In this document: piece after piece, positions 8,425 through 19,920 of the stretch | Position numbering within the stretch: position 1 is the first letter of the stretch | Layout: each line of letters starts with the position of its first letter | Origin: Pseudomonas graminis | GTDB lineage: Bacteria; Pseudomonadota; Gammaproteobacteria; Pseudomonadales; Pseudomonadaceae | DNA length: 64,000 nucleotides | Assembly: GCF_002093745.1 (NCBI RefSeq) | Contig: NZ_MTSB01000010.1 | Span: 1-64,000 of the forward strand | Direction: 5' to 3' | Notes under the pieces: model-generated | Seen by the model: only the letters and a program-made list of their open reading frames with translations | What the model was told of the DNA's origin: nothing | The model's database searches: none | Made by a program: the position numbers and the translations under genes

Positions 8425-9054
8425 TCAGAGCAGTTTGTGTTCCAGTGCGTATTTGACGAGATCGGCCAGGGAGTTGAGTTTCATTTTCTGCATCAACCGC
8501 GCTTTGTGGGTGCTGATGGTCTTGCTGCTCAGGGCCAGTTGCTGGGCAATGTCGTTCACGTTGGCGCCGTGGGCCAAACGCTCGAAGACCGAAAACTCTC
8601 GCTCCGACAACAGCGAATGCAAGGGCCTGTTATCTGTCAGGCCCACCTCGAACACCATGCGGTCGGCCAGGTCCGGGTCGATGTAGCGCCCACCGGCCGC
8701 CACACGGCGGATGGCGGTCAGCAGCAGTGCCGGGTCGCTGTCCTTGGTGGCGTAACCCGCAGCCCCGACTTTCAGCGCCCGCGCCGCCATTTGCGCCTCG
8801 TCGTGCATCGACAACACCAGAATCGCGGGCGGATTGGCAAGGGCGCGAATCCTCGGGATGGCTTCCAGCCCGTTGACGCCGGGCATGGAAATATCCAGAA
8901 GCACCACCTCACAGGCCACATGGCGCAACGTCTCGAGCAACTGTTCGCCGTTGCTGGCCTCGCCCACCACTTGCAGGTCTCTGGCCAGGCCAATCAGTTG
9001 CTTGATCCCTTCACGCACGATGGTGTGATCTTCAGCTACCAAAACACGAATCAC
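8425..9054 (-). CDS. agtR: LuxR-family response regulator
   Basis: A 209-residue transcription regulator with an N-terminal receiver domain and a C-terminal LuxR/NarL helix-turn-helix. The receiver has the acidic pair in VLVAEDHTIV and the phosphoacceptor Asp in VVLLDISMPG near residue 54; the conserved Lys is in GYATKDSD. The HTH region includes LLSEREFSVFERLAHG and LALSSKTISTHKARLMQKM. The start overlaps the kinase stop by four bases. Next to an agtABCD-like operon, it matches AgtR, which with AgtS switches on uptake in response to GABA/5-aminovalerate. Its likely target is the dyad at 7906-7921. Confidence 0.86.
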   Translation of the reverse strand: MIRVLVAEDHTIVREGIKQLIGLARDLQVVGEASNGEQLLETLRHVACEVVLLDISMPGVNGLEAIPRIRALANPPAILVLSMHDEAQMAARALKVGAAGYATKDSDPALLLTAIRRVAAGGRYIDPDLADRMVFEVGLTDNRPLHSLLSEREFSVFERLAHGANVNDIAQQLALSSKTISTHKARLMQKMKLNSLADLVKYALEHKLL

Positions 9055-11099
9055 AGTTTTCGCTCCTGAGCGGTGAGGTCCAGCGGTATGTAAGCACGCA
9101 AGGTTGTGCCCTCACCCAGCTCGCTGTCCAGTTCCAGTCTGCCGCCGAGCATCAATACCCGCTCGCGCATCCCGACCAGACCGAATGAAGCCGCCCTGCC
9201 CGATTCGATGACAAACCCCTGCCCGTCATCCGCAATGCTCATGCACATCATGCCGTCGTCCAGGGTCAGGCCGATTTCGACCGTGTGCGCATCGGCGTGA
9301 CGCATCACGTTGGTCAGCGCCTCCTGAAGAATCCGAAACATACCTGTTGCCTTGGCATCGCTGAGCGCCGGAAGATTATCCGGCACTTGCACCAGACAAG
9401 GAATCTGGGTCCGCGCCTCGAACCGCCGCGCCTGCCACTCGATCGCCGATGCGATGCCTGCATCGAGAATCGGTGGCCGCAGTGCGGTGGCGACATCGCG
9501 CACCAGTTGAAACAACTGACCGATGAGACGCTTCATGCTGTCCAGACGCTCGCCCAGACCAGCGTCCAGATCCGCGTACGCCAGCTCGCACATCGACGTT
9601 TCCAGCTTCAGCACCGTCAGCATCTGACCCAGTTCGTCATGAACTTCCCTGGCAATACGTCCCTTTTCTTCCTCGCGCACGCTTTCCAGGTGCGCTGACA
9701 ACTCACGTAACTGATCGTGAGCGCGGCGGCGCTCGCTGGCATCGCTGAGGAACACCACCAGGTATTCCGCATCACGAAATCGCAGGAAGCTCAACGAGAC
9801 ATCCGTGGGCACCAGACTGCGGTCGGCCCTTAGATAATGGGTTTCGAACACCTGCGGGCTGTCATCGCTGGAACGGGCGTTTTTCCACAGATTGAGCCAG
9901 CGGTCCATGTGCAGATCGGGTTCGAAGTCGATCAATGGGCGCTCTACGACCTTCCCCGGCGCATAGCCCAGCATGGATTCCGCAGCGCGATTGGCATAGC
10001 GCACGCGGCTGTCCCAGTTGACCCAGAGAATCCCGACGGTACTTTGATCAATGGAGAATTGCGCCAGCCGCAAGGCTTCTTCGCTTTCGACGCTACGCGC
10101 GAGGTCTTCACGCCCGGCGAGCAGCTCCTGCTCCAGCGCTTGTTGTTGGCGACGCTGCCAGATCACGATGGCAAAACAGGCCAGCAGCATCACCAGCAGC
10201 AGAATGCACAGGTTTTTCCAGAGCTTCGTTGATTCAGTGAAATGCGAAGGATTCAGCGGCATCCAGCGTGTGTGCAGATGCTCCAGCTCTTTGCCTGGGA
10301 TCGCCCGCAGGCCTTCGTTGATGATGGCCGCCAGCTCCGGGGCATCGCGGCGTGACGCCACACGCAGCAACTGCGGCAAGCCGATGTCACCCACCACGGC
10401 CAGCCCGGCAAACTCCGGTTCACGGAACAGACGACTGAGTTGTGCCTCATCGACCACCGCGTACCGGGCCTGCTGGCTGAGCAGCAATTGCAGCGCCTGG
10501 CGCTCTAGCGGCACACCTTGCAGGTTCAGGTGCGGAAAATTGTTGCGCAGGTAATCGGCGGTAGAACTCGGCATGCGCACCGCCACGCGTGACAGGCTGT
10601 CGAGCTTTTCCAGGTCCACGGCGGCGCTGCCGTCACGTTCACCGATCAACAGTTGCGAGACCCGCAGATACGGATCAGAAAATAACCACAACTGCAGCCC
10701 CGCCGGGGTTTGCATCAGTCCGGGCGCTACGTCGATGTCTCCCTTGGCCAGCGCTTTTTCCAGCGCGGCCTGGTCAGCGAAGTTTCGCCACAGCAACTCG
10801 ACCGGCAGTGTCGCGGCCAGCGCATTCATCAACTCGACGTTGGCACCGGACAACTGCTGCAGGCGTTGGTCGAACTGGGCGTAAGGCGCACGCAGCACCA
10901 GCCCGACCCGCAACGGGCCATGCTGATCAAGCCAGCTACGCTGTGTCGGACTCAGTTGAGCGGCGGCGGGCGTTTCAAGCTCGTCAGCCTGCGTCATCGC
11001 CATCTGAACCATCAAGAGCAAAGCCAGGCAGCCGATAAGACCGGTGCGCAGAAGACGAATGATCAATGTGTCGCTCTCGTATGTTCGTATGACGGGCAT
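9051..11099 (-). CDS. agtS: Sensor histidine kinase with periplasmic binding-protein-like domain
   Basis: A 682-residue inner-membrane sensor kinase. It has an N-terminal membrane segment (about 13-34), a periplasmic domain of the amino-acid binding-protein type (about 60-285, starting GPLRVGLVLRAPYAQFD), and a second membrane segment (about 295-315). A PAS domain (about 345-455) and a HisKA_3 module follow. The phosphorylated His is in REVHDELGQML, and the ATPase N-box and G-box region includes MSIADDGQGF. It overlaps agtR by four bases. The architecture and location match AgtS, thought to sense GABA/5-aminovalerate directly through the periplasmic domain. The exact start is uncertain; a start a few codons inside would also leave a good membrane anchor. 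Confidence 0.85.
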   Translation of the reverse strand: MPVIRTYESDTLIIRLLRTGLIGCLALLLMVQMAMTQADELETPAAAQLSPTQRSWLDQHGPLRVGLVLRAPYAQFDQRLQQLSGANVELMNALAATLPVELLWRNFADQAALEKALAKGDIDVAPGLMQTPAGLQLWLFSDPYLRVSQLLIGERDGSAAVDLEKLDSLSRVAVRMPSSTADYLRNNFPHLNLQGVPLERQALQLLLSQQARYAVVDEAQLSRLFREPEFAGLAVVGDIGLPQLLRVASRRDAPELAAIINEGLRAIPGKELEHLHTRWMPLNPSHFTESTKLWKNLCILLLVMLLACFAIVIWQRRQQQALEQELLAGREDLARSVESEEALRLAQFSIDQSTVGILWVNWDSRVRYANRAAESMLGYAPGKVVERPLIDFEPDLHMDRWLNLWKNARSSDDSPQVFETHYLRADRSLVPTDVSLSFLRFRDAEYLVVFLSDASERRRAHDQLRELSAHLESVREEEKGRIAREVHDELGQMLTVLKLETSMCELAYADLDAGLGERLDSMKRLIGQLFQLVRDVATALRPPILDAGIASAIEWQARRFEARTQIPCLVQVPDNLPALSDAKATGMFRILQEALTNVMRHADAHTVEIGLTLDDGMMCMSIADDGQGFVIESGRAASFGLVGMRERVLMLGGRLELDSELGEGTTLRAYIPLDLTAQERKL

Positions 11100-11177
11100 G
11101 TGCCGCTCAGGCTCACGCCTGACAAAAGCCGATCAACCTATTAGGCTGCCGGGACAGTTACCGGCTTGGAATATCCG

Positions 11178-12164
11178 ATGTCCTACCCCTTTCGCGCAAC
11201 GTTTCCTGCACTGTTTCTTTCATTGGTCCTTCCTTGCTCCCTGCCTGCAACAGCCGCCGATCCGGCGCCTGCCAAGGACGCTGCTGCCGAAGCGCCTGTC
11301 GAACGGGCACCGCTGCTCAGCCGCTCTCAGGAAGACGAGATAGCACTGGAGCGTCAACTGCCTCGCGAGGATCAGCAGCAACTTCAGGCCGGGGATGAAA
11401 GCTTTCTTGCGCTCTGGAAACCTGCCAACAGCGAAGAACCACAGGGCGCTGTCATCATTGTGCCGGGCGACGATGAGTCTCCGGACTGGCCAGACGCCGT
11501 CGGCCCGCTGCGGCGCAAGTTTCCGGATGTCGGCTGGTCCAGCCTGAGCATCACCCTGCCGGATGCGCAGGACAACACCTTGACAGCGCGAGAGCCCGAA
11601 ACAGCAGCGGCAGACGCCAACGCCGAAAAGCCGAAGGAAAAGCCCAAAGATGCTGCCGAGAAAGCACCGGACCCGGCAGTTGAAGCTGAAGCTCAGGCGG
11701 CCGCTGCCACGGCGAAGGCCGCGGCGGATGAGGAACGCAACAAAGCGCAGGCCGAACGCATTTTCGCGCGCATAGAAAGCGCAATCAGCTTCGCGCAACA
11801 GAACAAGGCCCGCAGCATCGTGCTGCTCGGCCATAGCAGTGGCGCGTACTGGGCAGCCAGGTTCCTCAATGAACGAACCTCGCCTGCCGTACAGAAACTG
11901 GTGATGGTCGCTGCCCGCGAGCCCGCCAATGCAGCACCGTCACTGCTGGAAATGGTGCCTGCGCTGAAAATCAAGACCGCCGACTTCATCTACAAGAACC
12001 CCGTGGACCTGGCTGCCCGGTCACGCTTGCAGGCCAGCAAGCGCACCAAGGGGCCGGGCTTTACCCAAATCGGCCTGATCAACATCATCGGCAATGAAAA
12101 CACCGAGCAAGAACAGATGTTCAGGCGTATTCGCGGCTGGATTGAAGCCAAAGAGGAAAAGTAG
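11178..12164 (+). CDS. DUF3530 family exported alpha/beta-hydrolase-like protein
   Basis: A protein of about 328 residues with an N-terminal signal peptide (hydrophobic stretch ending LPATAADPA), so probably periplasmic or outer-membrane associated. It has the nucleophile-elbow pattern LLGHSSGAYW near residue 218 and a preceding core LWKPANSEEPQGAVIIVPG, as in the DUF3530 family of Pseudomonas. An Ala/Glu/Lys-rich low-complexity segment (about 135-195) interrupts the hydrolase core. The ATG at 11178 was chosen because a signal peptide follows at once; a TTG four codons earlier is less likely. It is divergent from agtS. No substrate is known to me. Confidence 0.8.
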   Translation: MSYPFRATFPALFLSLVLPCSLPATAADPAPAKDAAAEAPVERAPLLSRSQEDEIALERQLPREDQQQLQAGDESFLALWKPANSEEPQGAVIIVPGDDESPDWPDAVGPLRRKFPDVGWSSLSITLPDAQDNTLTAREPETAAADANAEKPKEKPKDAAEKAPDPAVEAEAQAAAATAKAAADEERNKAQAERIFARIESAISFAQQNKARSIVLLGHSSGAYWAARFLNERTSPAVQKLVMVAAREPANAAPSLLEMVPALKIKTADFIYKNPVDLAARSRLQASKRTKGPGFTQIGLINIIGNENTEQEQMFRRIRGWIEAKEEK

Positions 12165-12197
12165 ACGTCACGAACGCAGCCTGATGAGGGCGCCGCT

Positions 12198-12965
12198 TCA
12201 TGTGAAGCCGCGTCGGTTTTTCACGACCCGATAAGCGTTGTGCAGCTCGCTGGTCTTCTCGGTGGCCACGCGCACTTGCTGGGCATTGGCACCCGAGCCG
12301 GCGACTTTATCCGGGTGATGCCGGCTGAGCAGCCGCCGATAGGCGCGTTTGATGCTCAACGGATCGGTGTCGGGTTTTATGCCCAGCAACGCCATCGCGC
12401 CCTTATAGTCATCACCTGCGCTGATCGGCGAACGCTTCATGGGGTCATGATCGGCGGCCAGGGCTTCGACTTGTTGTTGCGACCAGCCCAGCCACATACC
12501 CCACATGCCGATCAGCTCGCGTTCAACCCGAGAAGCCTTGCCATCCGCCCAGGCCATCCGCCAGCAGGCACGCAACAACTCTTCCGCCCACTCGGCCTGC
12601 CCCTGCAAACCGCGCAAATAACTGCGCAAGCCATCGACACCGTCCCTGCCGCGCTTGAAGGCACTGATGGCGCGCAGTTGTTCGGCGTCATTCAGGTTCA
12701 GGCGCCGCATCTCGGTACGGGCCTGATGGATGTGGCTGGCCACCACTCGCCCTTCACTCTTGGCCAGCCGGCCCAGCATCACGAACAGCAGCCCATCGTC
12801 AGGTATCGTCGCGCGTCCGCCCAAGCGTTCGCGCAAGTGTGCCCAGCCCCGAATTTTCAGCCGTCTGTCCAACGCTTGTCCCAACAACGCGCCGAGCATA
12901 GCGCCCGGAATGCTGGCAATGGCATAGCCGGCCCCAGCGCCGATCAGTGTGCCAGGCCAGAGCAT
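12198..12965 (-). CDS. djlA: Membrane-anchored DnaJ-like co-chaperone
   Basis: 255 residues with a short N-terminal glycine-rich hydrophobic segment (TLIGAGAGYAIASIPGAMLG) that anchors it to the inner membrane, a central TerB-like helical domain (about 55-165) and a C-terminal J domain. The J-domain tripeptide is seen in HHPDKVAG near residue 222. DjlA stimulates DnaK at the membrane. It is followed two bases later in the transcription order by no gene; the upstream neighbour on the same strand is murU, whose stop at 12966 directly abuts this start. Confidence 0.9.
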   Translation of the reverse strand: MLWPGTLIGAGAGYAIASIPGAMLGALLGQALDRRLKIRGWAHLRERLGGRATIPDDGLLFVMLGRLAKSEGRVVASHIHQARTEMRRLNLNDAEQLRAISAFKRGRDGVDGLRSYLRGLQGQAEWAEELLRACWRMAWADGKASRVERELIGMWGMWLGWSQQQVEALAADHDPMKRSPISAGDDYKGAMALLGIKPDTDPLSIKRAYRRLLSRHHPDKVAGSGANAQQVRVATEKTSELHNAYRVVKNRRGFT

Positions 12966-13652
<687 letters not shown>

Positions 13653-13692
13653 TCAATCAATGTCTGTTTCAAGGTGGCTTTCATCTGCCTGC

Positions 13693-14718
13693 TCAGACGG
13701 AAGTCGTGACAGGTTGTTGCAGGCTGGTGAGCAACTGCCCTAACTGCGCCAGTTCGGGGCGTTTCGAAAGCACGGCCTCTATGTAGGCAAAGAAACGCGG
13801 AACATCGTCCAGATAACGAGGTTTGCCATCGCGATGACAGATTCGCGCGAAGATCCCGATCACCTTCAAATGGCGCTGCACACCCATCAGGTCACTGGCG
13901 CGCTCGAATGCCGCGAAATCATCCTGCACCGGGATCCCTAGCGCACGCGCTTTGTCCCAGTACATGTTCAGCCATTGGCTGACACGCTCCTGCGGCCAGC
14001 TCAGGAAGGCATCCTTGAACAGACAGGTCACGTCGTAGGTCACCGGGCCGTAGACCGCATCCTGGAAATCCAGCACGCCCGGATTGGGCTCGCTGATCAT
14101 CAGATTGCGAGGCATGTAGTCACGATGCACCAGTACCTTGGGCTGCGCCAGCGCACTGTTGATCAATAGCGTGCTGATCTGCTGCCAGTCCGCCAGTTGC
14201 GCCTGATCCATCTCGATTCCCAGATGGCGCTTCACGTACCACTCGGGGAACAGCTCCAGCTCACGACGGAGCAAGGCTTCGTCATAAGCGGGCAGCGGCG
14301 CGTCCATCGGCAGTTGCTGAAAAGCCAGCAGCGCCTGGATAGCATCGGCGAACAGTGCGTCGGCATTGTCCGCGTCGATCACGTCCAGATACGTCTGCCG
14401 GCCCAGATCGTTGAGCAGCAAAAACCCTTGCGTCAGGTCTTCGGCATAAATTTTTGGAACATTAATGCCCGACTTTTCCAATAAATGAGCGATATCCACG
14501 AACGGTTTACAGTTTTCCCGGGGTGGCGGGGCATCCATGACAATAAAAGTTCGGTCGGCACCCTCCCAGCGAAAATAACGACGGAAACTTGCGTCACTGC
14601 TGGCCGCAGTCAACGTGGCCGGGGGAACGGCGCCCCAATTGTGCGCTGTAAACAGCGCTGGCAGCTGCTCATCGAGCCAAACTTTCAAGGATTGCAGGCG
14701 TATATCTTGATCTGACAT
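13693..14718 (-). CDS. amgK: N-acetylmuramate/N-acetylglucosamine anomeric kinase
   Basis: Phosphorylates MurNAc and GlcNAc at C1, supplying MurU. The 341-residue aminoglycoside-phosphotransferase-fold protein has the catalytic loop VLVHRDYMPRNLM near residue 205 and the metal-binding Asp in LDFQDAVYGPVTYD. The N-terminal lobe carries FIVMDAPPPRENCKPF. It is divergent from lptD with a 129-base gap holding both promoters. Together with murU it forms the recycling pair usual in Pseudomonas. Confidence 0.93.
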   Translation of the reverse strand: MSDQDIRLQSLKVWLDEQLPALFTAHNWGAVPPATLTAASSDASFRRYFRWEGADRTFIVMDAPPPRENCKPFVDIAHLLEKSGINVPKIYAEDLTQGFLLLNDLGRQTYLDVIDADNADALFADAIQALLAFQQLPMDAPLPAYDEALLRRELELFPEWYVKRHLGIEMDQAQLADWQQISTLLINSALAQPKVLVHRDYMPRNLMISEPNPGVLDFQDAVYGPVTYDVTCLFKDAFLSWPQERVSQWLNMYWDKARALGIPVQDDFAAFERASDLMGVQRHLKVIGIFARICHRDGKPRYLDDVPRFFAYIEAVLSKRPELAQLGQLLTSLQQPVTTSV

Positions 14719-14847
14719 TACAAGGGTCTCCGACGGCGCTAGCCGTCAAGCGGGTCATGCTTTATTATCCGGAATCTTTTTCAGCCCATCGAGAGGCGTG
14801 CGGCCCCCCCGCGGGCAGATGGCGCGCAGGAAGCCCGGACTAATAAG

Positions 14848-17631
14848 ATGGCATTGAAATCCCCCGCGTTTCGTAAAAAATTTCCGTTGCTCGTAACCGG
14901 CAGTCTGCTGGCGATGCAACCTCTGGCCACTCAGTTCGTGGTCGCCGCGGAACAGTATGACTGCTCAGTCGCTGCTTCGGGTGCCTGGAACTGTGCGCCG
15001 AAATCCAACACTGCAGCTGTAGATCTGCCTCCGCGCCCCGTGCATGACACGACGTCGGTCAGTTCCAACGGCACGGTTTCGTCGGAGAGTACCTCTTCGA
15101 GCGGTCAGGCTGCGGGCACGCAACTGGTCACCGAAGCCAAGGGCAAAGGCCTGAAGTCGCGTAGTGCTGACTACAGCCACCTCGATTGGGTTCCTCGCGA
15201 AAAGCTTACCGCAGCGCAACTGGCCGAGACCGGCCCGTACTGCTCGGGTGCCTACGTCGAGCCGATCCGCCCTGGCATGGACGACAAGACGCCGATGAAA
15301 GACGCGCCGATGTTCGTGGGAGCCAAGGCTTCGCGTTACGAACAGGAAGCGCAGGTCGCAACGCTGGCCGGTGATGTCGTGATGCGCCAGGGCAGCATGC
15401 AGGTGCAGGCCCAGGAGGCCGCACTGCATCAGGCCGAAAACCGTGGCGAGCTGAACGGTGACGTCCGTTTGCGCGACAACGGTGCGCTGATCGTCGGCGA
15501 CAAGGCCGAATTGCAGCTCGATACCGGCGAAGCCCGTGTCGACAACGCCGAATACGTCCTGCACAAGTCGAACATTCGCGGCAACGCGCTGTACGCCAAG
15601 CGTGCCGAGAACGCGATCATCCGGCTCAAGGACGGCACGTACACCACGTGCGAACCGAACAGCAACGCCTGGACACTCAAGGGCAACAACATCACGCTGA
15701 ACCCGGCCACCGGCTTCGGTACAGCGACCAACGTTACCCTGCGGGTCAAGGACATACCGGTTCTGTACACGCCGTATATCTACTTCCCGATCGACGACCG
15801 TCGCCAGTCCGGCTTCCTGCCGCCGACGATTGCCGCGGGCGGCGACAACGGCTTCACGCTCGTGACCCCGTACTACTTCAACCTGGCGCCGAACTACGAC
15901 GCCACGTTGTATCCGCGCTACATGGCTGATCGCGGCTTGCTGATGGAAGGCGAGTTCCGCTACCTGACCAAGGGCAGCGAAGGTCAGTTAGGCGGTGCGT
16001 ACCTGAACGACGAGAACGACGAGCGCAAGCTCCAGTCGGACTACGACAAGACTCGCTGGATGATCAACTGGCAGCACAAGGGCGGGCTTGATACACGCTG
16101 GCTGACCCAGGTTGACTACACCGACATCAGCGATCCGTATTACTTCCAGGACCTGGAAACCGATCAGATCGGCGTCAAAAGGACAGATTTCCTCTCCCAG
16201 CAAGGCTCTTTGACCTATCGCGGTGACGGCTACTCGGCTGTACTCAACGCTCAGGCCTACAAGCTGGCGACCGTTGCGAACGTTACGCCTTACAACCGCC
16301 TGCCACAGCTGACGTTCAACGGCACCTTGCCGTACAACCCGGCTGGTTTGAAGTTCGATTATCAGACCGAGGCCGTACGTTTCGACCGCGACCTGCGCAG
16401 CGGCACATTTGTTGACGAAGACGGCAATTTCGAAAGTCGCCTGGACAACAACATCACAGGTCTGGACCGTGCAAATGGTGATCGCCTGAATCTGGCGCCG
16501 TCTGTCAGCCTGCCGATGAACTGGTCTTACGGATTCCTCACGCCGAAGCTGAAATATGTTTACACCCAGTACGACCTGAGCCTAGACGGAACGGGTAAAA
16601 GTCAGCTGGCAGCCTCTGGCGGAACATTCGACAGCAGCGTCAATCGTAGCGTGCCGATTTTCAGCGTCGACAGCGGCTTGTACTTTGATCGCAATACCAA
16701 CTGGTTCGGCAAAGACTATCGCCAAACCCTGGAACCTCGCCTGTTCTATCTCTACGTTCCAGAGAAAGACCAGTCTGATATCCCGGTATTCGACACCAGT
16801 GAAAGTACCTTCAGCTTTGCGTCGCTGTTCCGTGATAACCGCTTTACCGGCTCTGATCGCATCGGAGACGAAAACAAGCTGTCGCTGGGCATTACCAACC
16901 GCTGGATCGAAGACAACGGCTTCGAGCGTCAACGATTCAGCATCGGTCAGGCCGTGTATTTCGAAGACCGCAAGGTGCAATTGCCAGGCGTTCAGTTCGC
17001 AGATCGCGACGACGCCCAAGCCAGTGTTTCGCCTTACGCGCTGGAATACGAGTACCGCTTCAACCGCGACTGGCGCTTCAACTCCGATTTCAACTGGGAT
17101 CCGGACAGCAAGAGCACCCGTTCGGGCAGCGCAATGTTCCACTACCAGCCTGAAGCTGAACCCAACAAGATCGTTAACCTCGGCTATCGCTATCGCAACG
17201 ACCAGATTCGTTACGACGAAAGCACTGGCCGCTGGATCGTGGGGGGTGGCGACTACGGCACGCCGGGTTCACCCAACTACGTGAAGGACTACTACAAGAT
17301 TCAACAGCACGATTTCTCGGTCATCTGGCCAATCGTGCCGCAGTGGAGCGTGATCAGCCGCTGGCAGTATGACTACAACCGCGCACGCACTATCGAAGCG
17401 TTCGGCGGGTTCGAGTACGACAACTGCTGCTGGAAAATGCGTCTGGTCAACCGCTACTGGATCGACTATGACGAGTTCAGCCAGGCAGCACCTCAGAACG
17501 AGAAAGGCGACCGCGGCATATTCCTACAAATTGTGTTGAAGGGGCTCGGCGGTGTGACTGGCGCCAAAGTAGACAGCTTCCTCGACAAAGGCATTCAAGG
17601 TTATCGTGAACGTGAAGACCAAGCTTTCTGA
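14848..17631 (+). CDS. lptD: LPS-assembly outer-membrane protein LptD
   Basis: Outer-membrane beta-barrel that inserts lipopolysaccharide into the outer leaflet together with LptE. It is 927 residues, in the range for Pseudomonas. An N-terminal signal peptide (about 1-33) is followed by a Pseudomonas-type Ser/Thr-rich extension, the periplasmic OstA/LptA-like beta-jellyroll (about 160-270) and the C-terminal barrel, which is rich in alternating aromatic/polar strands. Cys residues near the N-terminus ([11 protein letters not shown]) and a late NCCWKMR motif supply the disulphide-forming cysteines. It overlaps surA by 26 bases; SurA is the chaperone that folds LptD, so co-expression makes sense. 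Confidence 0.96.
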   Translation: MALKSPAFRKKFPLLVTGSLLAMQPLATQFVVAAEQYDCSVAASGAWNCAPKSNTAAVDLPPRPVHDTTSVSSNGTVSSESTSSSGQAAGTQLVTEAKGKGLKSRSADYSHLDWVPREKLTAAQLAETGPYCSGAYVEPIRPGMDDKTPMKDAPMFVGAKASRYEQEAQVATLAGDVVMRQGSMQVQAQEAALHQAENRGELNGDVRLRDNGALIVGDKAELQLDTGEARVDNAEYVLHKSNIRGNALYAKRAENAIIRLKDGTYTTCEPNSNAWTLKGNNITLNPATGFGTATNVTLRVKDIPVLYTPYIYFPIDDRRQSGFLPPTIAAGGDNGFTLVTPYYFNLAPNYDATLYPRYMADRGLLMEGEFRYLTKGSEGQLGGAYLNDENDERKLQSDYDKTRWMINWQHKGGLDTRWLTQVDYTDISDPYYFQDLETDQIGVKRTDFLSQQGSLTYRGDGYSAVLNAQAYKLATVANVTPYNRLPQLTFNGTLPYNPAGLKFDYQTEAVRFDRDLRSGTFVDEDGNFESRLDNNITGLDRANGDRLNLAPSVSLPMNWSYGFLTPKLKYVYTQYDLSLDGTGKSQLAASGGTFDSSVNRSVPIFSVDSGLYFDRNTNWFGKDYRQTLEPRLFYLYVPEKDQSDIPVFDTSESTFSFASLFRDNRFTGSDRIGDENKLSLGITNRWIEDNGFERQRFSIGQAVYFEDRKVQLPGVQFADRDDAQASVSPYALEYEYRFNRDWRFNSDFNWDPDSKSTRSGSAMFHYQPEAEPNKIVNLGYRYRNDQIRYDESTGRWIVGGGDYGTPGSPNYVKDYYKIQQHDFSVIWPIVPQWSVISRWQYDYNRARTIEAFGGFEYDNCCWKMRLVNRYWIDYDEFSQAAPQNEKGDRGIFLQIVLKGLGGVTGAKVDSFLDKGIQGYREREDQAF

Positions 17632-18934
17632 TTGTCTGCGCCCGCTGATGCTGGGCGCGTTACTCCTGAGCGGTGCAGTGCATGCAGCTGTTCAGCCTCT
17701 GGACAGTGTTGCGGCTATCGTCGATAACGACGTGATCATGAAAAGCCAGGTGGACCAGCGTGTTCGTGAGGTTCAGCAAACCATCGCCAAGCGCGGAGCT
17801 GGCGTACCGCCGGCCGATGCGCTGCAAAAGCAGGTTCTGGATCGTCTGATTCTGGAAAACCTGCAATTGCAGATGGGCGAGCGGTCAGGCATTCGTGTCA
17901 GCGATGACGAACTGAACCAGGCAATCGCCTCCATTGCCCAGCGCAACAACATGAGCGTGGATCAGTTCCGCGCCGCGCTGGCTCATGACGGCCTTTCCTA
18001 TGACGACGCCCGTGAACAGGTTCGTCGGGAAATGATCATCAGCCGTGTGCGTCAGCGCCGCGTGGCAGAACGTATTCAGGTCTCCGAGCAGGAAGTGAAA
18101 AACTTCCTCGCTTCCAGTCAGGGCAAGGCTCAGTTGTCTGAAGAGTTTCACCTGGCCAATATCCTGATCGCCACGCCTGACAGTGCGTCCTCGGAAGTCA
18201 TCCAGGCCGCTGCCGTCAAGGCCAAGAGCATTTATGACCAGGTGAAGAAAGGCGCCGACTTTGCCAAGCTCGCCGCCACCACGTCATCGAGTGAAAATGC
18301 GCTGGAAGGCGGCGACATGGGCTGGCGCAAGGCTGCTCAGTTGCCACCACCGTTTGGTGACATGCTCAGCTCGATGCCGGTCGGTGACGTGACGCCACCG
18401 GCGCGCACGCCAGGCGGTTTCATTATCCTCAAGCTGCTGGAAAAACGAGGTGGCCAGGGTCAGGCACAGATGCGCGATGAAGTGCATGTGCGTCATATCC
18501 TGATCAAGCCGAACGAAATCCGCAGCGAAAAAGAAACCGAACGTCTCGCGCAAAAAATCTACGACCGTATCAAGGGCGGCGAAGACTTTGCGACACTGGC
18601 TAAAAGTTTCTCGGAAGACCCTGGCTCTGCACTCAATGGCGGTGACCTGAACTGGGTGGACCCGAACTCGCTGGTTCCAGAGTTCCGTGAAGTCATGAAC
18701 AATACGCCGCAGGGCGAGTTGTCCAAACCCTTCAAAACGCCTTATGGCTGGCATGTTCTGGAAGTGCTTGGCCGTCGCGCCACAGACGCAACCGGTCAGG
18801 CCCGTGATCAGCAAGCACTGAGCGTACTGCGTAACCGCAAATACGACGAAGAGCTGCAAACCTGGCTGCGTCAGATCCGCGACGAAGCCTACGTTGAAAT
18901 CAAACTTCCTGGCGCGACCCAGGCTGAACAGTGA
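17606..18934 (+). CDS. surA: Periplasmic chaperone/peptidyl-prolyl isomerase SurA
   Basis: Folds and escorts outer-membrane proteins, LptD among them. 442 residues from the GTG at 17606; another GTG two codons later is equally possible. It has a signal peptide (cut after AVHA), an N-terminal SurA helical domain (about 30-170) and two parvulin domains. The first parvulin starts near [14 protein letters not shown] and the second near [14 protein letters not shown], which is the more canonical. The C-terminal helix follows. It starts inside lptD and its stop overlaps the pdxA start. Confidence 0.95.
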   Translation: MNVKTKLSDCLRPLMLGALLLSGAVHAAVQPLDSVAAIVDNDVIMKSQVDQRVREVQQTIAKRGAGVPPADALQKQVLDRLILENLQLQMGERSGIRVSDDELNQAIASIAQRNNMSVDQFRAALAHDGLSYDDAREQVRREMIISRVRQRRVAERIQVSEQEVKNFLASSQGKAQLSEEFHLANILIATPDSASSEVIQAAAVKAKSIYDQVKKGADFAKLAATTSSSENALEGGDMGWRKAAQLPPPFGDMLSSMPVGDVTPPARTPGGFIILKLLEKRGGQGQAQMRDEVHVRHILIKPNEIRSEKETERLAQKIYDRIKGGEDFATLAKSFSEDPGSALNGGDLNWVDPNSLVPEFREVMNNTPQGELSKPFKTPYGWHVLEVLGRRATDATGQARDQQALSVLRNRKYDEELQTWLRQIRDEAYVEIKLPGATQAEQ

Positions 18935-19920
18935 AACCAAAGCGTTTCGCACTGACACCCGGTGAGCCGGCCGGCATAGGTCCTGACCTTTGCCTGCTGC
19001 TCGCCACTCAGCCTCAGCCCTACCCCCTGATTATCATCACCAGTCGCGACCTGCTCCTTGAGCGGGCCGCGCAGCTGGGTGTAGCGGTCAGCCTGCTAAA
19101 CGTCACGCCTGACACCCTCCCCGACCTGCCTGCGCCTGCCGGCAGCCTGTATGTCTGGGACACCGCCCTGGCAGCGCCGGTAAAAACCGGCGTCCTGAAC
19201 ACGGCCAACGCCGCGTTCGTCCTGCAAACCCTGACGCGCGCTGCCCAAGGCTGCATCGATGGGCTGTTCAGCGGCATGATCACCGCGCCGGTCCACAAGG
19301 GTGTCATCAACGACGGCGGTATCGCGTTTTCCGGACACACCGAATTCCTCGCTGAGCTGACCCGCACCGAACAGGTGGTGATGATGCTGGCGACCGGCGA
19401 TCTGCGGGTGGCGCTGGTGACCACTCACCTGCCCTTGCGCGAAGTGGCCGACGCCATAACAGCGGATCGGCTGGAACGTGTGACACGTATTCTCCACGCC
19501 GACCTGGTCAACAAGTTCGGCATAGCACAGCCCCGCATTCTGGTCTGCGGCCTCAACCCCCATGCTGGCGAAAGCGGGCATCTGGGCCGTGAGGAAATCG
19601 ACATCATCGAACCGACTCTGGAGCGTCTGCGCAACGAAGGGCTGGATTTACGCGGCCCGCTGCCTGCCGACACTCTGTTTACCCCCAAATACCTGGAACA
19701 CTGCGATGCAGTGCTGGCGATGTACCACGATCAGGGCTTGCCCGTGCTGAAATACAAAGGTTTCGGCGCAGCCGTCAATGTGACGCTCGGTCTGCCAATC
19801 ATCCGCACCTCTGTCGATCACGGCACGGCGCTGGACCTGGCGGGCAGCGGGGACATCGACACCGGCAGCCTGAACGTTGCACTGCAAACCGCCTACCAGA
19901 TGGCCGAGACCCACTCATGA
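18931..19920 (+). CDS. pdxA: 4-hydroxythreonine-4-phosphate dehydrogenase
   Basis: Oxidises 4-phosphohydroxy-L-threonine in pyridoxal 5'-phosphate synthesis. 329 residues, the family length. It opens with [15 protein letters not shown]. The divalent-metal His residues are seen in [16 protein letters not shown] and [12 protein letters not shown], and the C-terminal [15 protein letters not shown] motif is intact. The start is a GTG overlapping the surA stop by four bases (GTGA), and its own end overlaps rsmA, so it sits inside a tight operon. Confidence 0.95.
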   Translation: MKPKRFALTPGEPAGIGPDLCLLLATQPQPYPLIIITSRDLLLERAAQLGVAVSLLNVTPDTLPDLPAPAGSLYVWDTALAAPVKTGVLNTANAAFVLQTLTRAAQGCIDGLFSGMITAPVHKGVINDGGIAFSGHTEFLAELTRTEQVVMMLATGDLRVALVTTHLPLREVADAITADRLERVTRILHADLVNKFGIAQPRILVCGLNPHAGESGHLGREEIDIIEPTLERLRNEGLDLRGPLPADTLFTPKYLEHCDAVLAMYHDQGLPVLKYKGFGAAVNVTLGLPIIRTSVDHGTALDLAGSGDIDTGSLNVALQTAYQMAETHS

